A program made the translations under genes and the position numbers. The notes below the pieces were generated by a model. That model had not been told where the DNA came from and searched no databases. It worked only from the letters and a program-made list of their open reading frames with translations. From Frateuria_A sp051900425 (lineage in GTDB: Bacteria > Pseudomonadota > Gammaproteobacteria > Xanthomonadales > Rhodanobacteraceae), in assembly GCF_051900425.1 (NCBI RefSeq), contig NZ_JBHZGK010000010.1, positions 1 to 64,000 on the forward strand: a stretch of DNA of 64,000 nt. Direction: 5' to 3'. Shown here in pieces: positions 60,230 through 64,000 of the stretch. Each line of letters begins with the position of its first letter. Position 1 is the first letter of the stretch.

Positions 60230-60629
60230 CGATTGCCCGGATGAAGATCGATTCCGACCACGTGGTACTTACCGTCGCGGACGTCGAGGCGACCTGCGCG
60301 TTCTATGCACGCGTGCTGGCATGGACGTGGTGACTTTCGGCGCAGGTCGCCGTGCACTCGCTTTCGGTGCGCAGAAGATCAACCTGCACGCGGTGGGCGC
60401 CGAGCTGGAGCCGAAGGCGCCCAATGCGATGCCGGGCACCGGCGATCTGTGTCTGGTCACCGCCATGCCGATGCCGCAGGTGCTCGCGCACCTGGCGGCA
60501 TGTGGGGTGGATGTGCTGCAGGGGCCAGTGCCGCGCACCGGCGCGTGCGGTCCCATCCTGTCGGTGTATTTCCGCGACCCGGACGGCAACCTGGTCGAGG
60601 TGAGCAACTACGCGGAGGCCGGCGCATGA
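60226..60629 (+). pseudogene. frameshifted VOC (glyoxalase/dioxygenase fold) gene
   Basis: The first frame, from the ATG at 60226 (coupled to the MFS stop), reads DSDHVVLTVADVEATCAFYARVLAWTW and stops at 60331-60333. The following frame, open from about 60321 to 60629, reads MDVVTFGAGRRALAFGAQKINLHA to GPILSVYFRDPDGNLVEVSNY, a typical VOC C-terminal half. The junction CTGGCATGGAC should read CTGGGCATGGAC (VLGMDVV), so a single G appears lost near 60317. It could be a true frameshift or a sequencing error. Confidence 0.82.
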
Positions 60630-60636
60630 GCCCGGA

Positions 60637-61881
60637 TCAGCGCGCCTCGGGCTCGAGCATCGCCTTGACCGCGTCGTAGTCCCCATCGCTGGGCTGCGAG
60701 GGCAGGCCGAGCAGGTGCACCATCAGCGGATAGACGTCCACGTTGGGGAAGGGCGGCACGGTCGCCCCATCGCGGAAGGCCGGGCCGTGTGCCACGAACA
60801 GCGCACGCATCTGCGGCGCCGCATTGTCGTAGCCGTGTTCGCCCACGCTGATGCGGCCCTTGTGCGAGGCCAGCCAGTCGGCCGTGGTGATGCGCCAGCC
60901 CACGTCGGCCAGGCACAGCAGTTGCGGCACGCGGGGGTTGTGGCCGTAGGCCAGCCGCGCCGGCACGCGGGTCTTGTCCCAGCACTGCATGTGCGGGTGC
61001 GGGCGTTCCATCCGCGCCTCGATCGCCGCAAAGTCGTGCCCGGGCTTGGGATTGAAGCCGGCCAGCACACCCAGGCTCACCACCTGCACGTCGTCCAGGT
61101 CGAGCTGCCGTTCGATCAGCACGCTGTGGTCCAGCGGCACCGACGCCATGCCGTGGTCGGCGAGCACGATCAGATTGATCTTGTCGAACAGTCCGCGCTG
61201 CCTGAGACCACGCACCAGTCGCGCCATCGCCTGGTCGGTCTCGCGCAACGCCTGGTCCACCTGCGGCGAATCCGGCCCGTGGTAGTGGCCGGCGTGGTCG
61301 ACGGCGTCGAAATACAGCGTCAGGAAGCTCGGCCGCTGGTCGGGCGGAAGATCGAGCCAGGCCAGCACCTGGTCGACCCGCTGGGTGGGCGTCACGTTGC
61401 CGTCGTACAGCTGCCAGTGGTCGGGATGGCGGCCATGGATATCCGCTTCCGATCCGGGCCAGAACATCGTCGCGGTCAGCAGGCCGTGGCCGTCCGCGGT
61501 TTCCCACAGTGGCGTGCCCTCCGCCCACCAGCGCCCGTTGCTCACCGCCTTGCGGTTGTGCAGCGAGAACTTGCCCAGTTGTGCGTCGTACATCGTGTTG
61601 TTGACGATGCCATGGTGATCGGGACGCAGCCCGGTGACGATCGTGTAGTGGTTAGGGAAGGTGAGCGACGGAAAGGACGGTTGCATGGCGCTGTGCACGC
61701 CGTCGCGCGCGAGCATTGCCACCGTCGGGGTCAGGCCCCGGTCGAGGTAGTCGGCACGGTAGCCGTCGATGGAGACGAGCAGCAGGGGCGTCGGCTTGCC
61801 GACAGCGGTGCGCGGCGAGGTGGCGCAACCGGCGCTGAATGCCAGCACCAGGCAGCACAACAGGCGAAACAGGTTTTTCAT
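60637..61881 (-). CDS. alkaline phosphatase-like nucleotide pyrophosphatase/phosphodiesterase
   Basis: 414 residues. A signal peptide ends in a lipobox-like FSAGC (about residue 19). The enzyme domain has the metal Asp in LLVSIDGYRADYL, the nucleophile Thr in SLTFPNHYTIVTG, and DAVDHAGHYHGPDS and VLADHGMASVP. This is the ectonucleotide pyrophosphatase/phosphodiesterase fold. It is expected in the periplasm or outer membrane; the substrate is unknown. The start at 61881 (MKNLFRLLCC) is preferred over one 8 residues upstream. Confidence 0.9.
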   Translation of the reverse strand: MKNLFRLLCCLVLAFSAGCATSPRTAVGKPTPLLLVSIDGYRADYLDRGLTPTVAMLARDGVHSAMQPSFPSLTFPNHYTIVTGLRPDHHGIVNNTMYDAQLGKFSLHNRKAVSNGRWWAEGTPLWETADGHGLLTATMFWPGSEADIHGRHPDHWQLYDGNVTPTQRVDQVLAWLDLPPDQRPSFLTLYFDAVDHAGHYHGPDSPQVDQALRETDQAMARLVRGLRQRGLFDKINLIVLADHGMASVPLDHSVLIERQLDLDDVQVVSLGVLAGFNPKPGHDFAAIEARMERPHPHMQCWDKTRVPARLAYGHNPRVPQLLCLADVGWRITTADWLASHKGRISVGEHGYDNAAPQMRALFVAHGPAFRDGATVPPFPNVDVYPLMVHLLGLPSQPSDGDYDAVKAMLEPEAR

Positions 61882-61928
61882 AGGCGAGCTCGTACGATGA
61901 AACAACTCCCCATCATCGCACCGCGTCC

Positions 61929-62339
61929 ATGTCGTTCAAAACCCGTGCGTTCTTGCGCCAGTGGAACGTCGCCCTCGTGCTGGCGCTGCCGGCAGTGGCC
62001 GGCGCCTGGCAGTCGCAACCGGCGCCGCCGCGCGCCGTGATCGTCGTGCAGCCACCGGCGAACGCACGCTTCCAGCAAACCGTGCGGGAAAACCAGGTGC
62101 GCGACCAGCTGCAGAAGAACCAGGTCGAGGAACAATTGCGCCAGGGAAGGGCCGATGCCATGCGCCGTCCGTATGCCGCCGGCACGGTCCACGCCGCGCG
62201 CCTGGACCAGACCGACCAGGCGCAGCGCGAGCTTTACCGTGTGCGCCAGCAGGATCTGCTGGATCGCTACCAGAGCGCCGTCGCCCCGCCGGTGGTGCAT
62301 TCGGGCAAGGCGCCGGCGTCCTCGCGCAGCGCCGATTGA
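61929..62339 (+). CDS. exported glutamine-rich protein of unknown function
   Basis: 136 residues. A signal peptide (LVLALPAVAGA) precedes a proline-rich linker and a helix with QQTVRENQVRDQLQKNQVEEQLRQG, which is likely coiled-coil. No family is recognised. It is divergent from the phosphodiesterase across 47 bases. Confidence 0.72.
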   Translation: MSFKTRAFLRQWNVALVLALPAVAGAWQSQPAPPRAVIVVQPPANARFQQTVRENQVRDQLQKNQVEEQLRQGRADAMRRPYAAGTVHAARLDQTDQAQRELYRVRQQDLLDRYQSAVAPPVVHSGKAPASSRSAD

Positions 62340-62361
62340 CGTACCCGCTGACGCCGCGGGC

Positions 62362-62871
62362 TCAGGTCACCAGGCCGAACAGGTCGCCGCGCGCCACGCT
62401 TTCTTCCATCGCCAGCAGGAACCGTTTCGTCGGCAGGCCACCCCCGAATCCGGTGAGGCTGCCGTTGGCACCGATCACCCGGTGGCAGGGCAGCACGATC
62501 GGCAGCGGATTGCGCCCATTGGCGGCGCCGACCGCACGGACCGCCTGCGGCTGGCCGATGCGCCGCGCCAGCTCCCCGTAGCTGATGGTCGAGCCGTAGG
62601 GGATCCGCGCCAGTTCCTGCCAGACGGCCAACTGGAACGGCGTGCCAAGTGGATGCAGCGGGAGCTCGAACACCTGTCGCGTGCCGGCGAAATATTCGTC
62701 CAGTTGCATGCGAGCGAAGGCCAGCGCCGGCGGCGAGTAGACCCATGACGGCTCCGGCTCGCGCTGGTGGCGGCCGGTTTCGAACCACACCTCCCGCAGC
62801 CCGCGTTCGTCGGCAACCAGGCGCAACTGGCCGATCGGGGTGGACAGGTTGTCGTACCAGACGGGATTCAC
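62362..62871 (-). CDS. ogt: methylated-DNA--protein-cysteine methyltransferase
   Basis: It repairs O6-methylguanine by transferring the methyl to its own cysteine. The protein is 169 residues. The acceptor motif is LPCHRVIGANG, the helix-turn-helix is YGELARRIGQPQAVRAVGAA, and GFGGGLPTKRFLLAME follows. The start is a GTG at 62871. It lies 142 bases from the Ada/AlkA-type fusion on the same strand, forming an alkylation repair pair. Confidence 0.94.
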   Translation of the reverse strand: MNPVWYDNLSTPIGQLRLVADERGLREVWFETGRHQREPEPSWVYSPPALAFARMQLDEYFAGTRQVFELPLHPLGTPFQLAVWQELARIPYGSTISYGELARRIGQPQAVRAVGAANGRNPLPIVLPCHRVIGANGSLTGFGGGLPTKRFLLAMEESVARGDLFGLVT

Positions 62872-63013
62872 CGGTCACGCTCGTTGCATGGGAGCGCCCT
62901 CAAGGCTTTGGCCGTGCGGGCTCGGGCTCGGGCGAACGGTGGTGAGTGGGCCGCACAGTCTCCCTCCAGACGTTGCCCCGAGCCTGGCGCCACGAAGGCG
63001 AAGGGCATGCCAA

Positions 63014-64000
63014 TCACGCCCGCTTCCTCGAAGCTTGCGCCGGGTCGGCCGTGCTGCGCCACAGATGCATGACCGCGTAGGCACGCCATGGCCGCCATGC
63101 CTCTGCCATCGCTGAAAGTGCGCGCGTGCTCAGTTCGCCGCCATCGCCCGCTGCTGCACGACGCAGGATCAGGTCGGCCGCGGGGAACGCATCCGGATGG
63201 CTGAGCGCGCGCATTGCCATGTAGTGCGCGGTCCACTCGCCGATGCCGCGGAGCGCCGTCCAGCTCGCCACGAACGATTCCAGCGGCTGCCCGGGGCGGA
63301 AGTCCGCGCGGCCATCGAGCAGGGCGCGCGCGATGCCGCGGATGGTCTCGGCACGCGCGTTGATCACGCCCGCCTCGCGCAGGTCGGCATCGACCAGCCG
63401 TTCGGGCGTCGGGAACAACCGCGCCAGGCCCGGCAGTCCAGGCGTGGGCAGCGGTTCGCCCCAGCGTTCGACGATGCGCGCAGCGAGCGTGCGCGCGGCG
63501 GCCACGCTGACCTGCTGGCCCAGCACGGCGCGCACGGCGATCTCGAAGCCGTCCCATCCACCGGGCAGGCGCAGGCCCGGCCGTCGGCGCAGCAGGGGCG
63601 CGAGCACGCCGCCGGCCCCCAGCGTCGCGCCGATCGCCTGCGGCTCGGCGTCCAGGTCGAACATGCGCCGCAGCCGCGTCACCAGCGGAAGCATGCGGCC
63701 CGGCTGGGGACAGTGCAGTTCCAGCTTCAATGCATGCTCACCGCCAGGCCAGGCCGACAGGCGCAACCAGCCGGGCGATTCAGCCGGACCGAACACGCGC
63801 GCGTAGGCATGCGCCTCCACATGCTCGATGCCGGGCAGGGCGCGCGTACGCAGGAAGTCCAGCACGCCCTCGAAGTCATACGGTGGCCGGTAGCCCAGCC
63901 GCAGCACGAGCGCATCGCCGGCATCCACCGCGCGTGGCTGGCGGCGAAGCTCGCGGGGAGCGATGCGGTTGGCTTGGGCAAACGCGGCATTGAAGCGGCG
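63014..64000 (-). CDS. Ada-type AraC HTH/AlkA DNA glycosylase fusion (5' end outside the window)
   Basis: The frame is open to the right edge. Its first visible residues, RRFNAAFAQANRIAPRELRR, are the end of an AraC-type helix-turn-helix. The AlkA N-terminal domain follows (YRPPYDFEGVLDFLRTRALPGIEHVE). The HhH-GPD glycosylase core comes next with AVLGQQVSVAAARTLA, LRGIGEWTAHYMAMRAL and the catalytic Asp in FPAADLILRR. It would remove 3-methyladenine and related bases. The missing N-terminus probably holds the Ada zinc domain, as in Ada-AlkA proteins. The visible 328 residues are the C-terminal part. Confidence 0.9.
   Translation of the reverse strand, partial: RRFNAAFAQANRIAPRELRRQPRAVDAGDALVLRLGYRPPYDFEGVLDFLRTRALPGIEHVEAHAYARVFGPAESPGWLRLSAWPGGEHALKLELHCPQPGRMLPLVTRLRRMFDLDAEPQAIGATLGAGGVLAPLLRRRPGLRLPGGWDGFEIAVRAVLGQQVSVAAARTLAARIVERWGEPLPTPGLPGLARLFPTPERLVDADLREAGVINARAETIRGIARALLDGRADFRPGQPLESFVASWTALRGIGEWTAHYMAMRALSHPDAFPAADLILRRAAAGDGGELSTRALSAMAEAWRPWRAYAVMHLWRSTADPAQASRKRA

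Overview
This 64-kb window is a GC-rich, tightly packed chromosomal segment. It most resembles a gammaproteobacterium of the order Xanthomonadales, probably the Rhodanobacteraceae (Dyella, Rhodanobacter or Luteibacter type). The evidence is the gene content and order: bcp-gcvR-dapA-lipoprotein, asd-small coiled-coil protein-fimV-truA-trpF, a LysR gene divergent from trpBA followed by accD, a 30S THX protein, an attC-type integron, and many short palindromic intergenic repeats. The genus is inferred from recall, not from any search.

Layout. 1-1541: the edge of an integron, with integrase intI (+), its attI region, one cassette ending in a textbook attC, and the start of a second cassette running off the left edge (both cassettes on the minus strand). 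1.6-10.7 kb: mfd, a GNAT gene, a PIN-PhoH gene, then the conserved bcp/gcvR-dapA/lipoprotein block. 10.8-15.4 kb: ferredoxin fdxA, tRNA-Glu(CUC), pcnB, folK, panB and panC. 15.5-22.7 kb: a DUF2147 protein, apbC with an FMN reductase, dcd, a lipoprotein, a HIT protein with a dienelactone hydrolase, rimO and a DUF3025 protein. 23.1-28.9 kb: a YidH-like protein, a coupled HerA-like ATPase/membrane protein/greB operon, an MltD-like transglycosylase and an unknown protein. 29-34.7 kb: psd, prmB, GNAT, aroC, a 2-hydroxyacid dehydrogenase and asd. 34.7-44.1 kb: a coiled-coil protein and fimV, then truA-trpF-cupin, a TrpI-like regulator, trpBA and accD. 44.4-47.4 kb: two exported proteins, gltX and a small membrane protein, with decayed sequence on either side of gltX. 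48-51.9 kb: zur, a candidate Zur box, a MerC-like protein and a CDF zinc exporter, then THX, hemerythrin and isochorismatase genes. 52-60.6 kb: hutI, a ClC channel, a GNAT-nitrilase fusion, hutF, two lipoproteins, an MFS transporter and a frameshifted VOC gene. 60.6-64 kb: a phosphodiesterase, an exported protein, ogt, and an Ada/AlkA-type fusion running off the right edge.

Functional links. The window joins amino-acid supply (asd, dapA, trpF/trpB/trpA, aroC), cofactor synthesis (folK, panBC), lipid precursors (accD, psd), translation and RNA processing (gltX, tRNA-Glu, rimO, prmB, truA, pcnB), zinc homeostasis (zur block), two steps of histidine breakdown (hutF, hutI) and alkylation repair (ogt plus the Ada/AlkA fusion). 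I see no prophage, IS element, CRISPR array or restriction/defence island. The least ordinary parts are the integron edge, several families of intergenic palindromes including one 212-bp composite element, a DnaA-box-like cluster after accD, two decayed genes, the isochorismatase fusion, and the coupled HerA-like ATPase operon.
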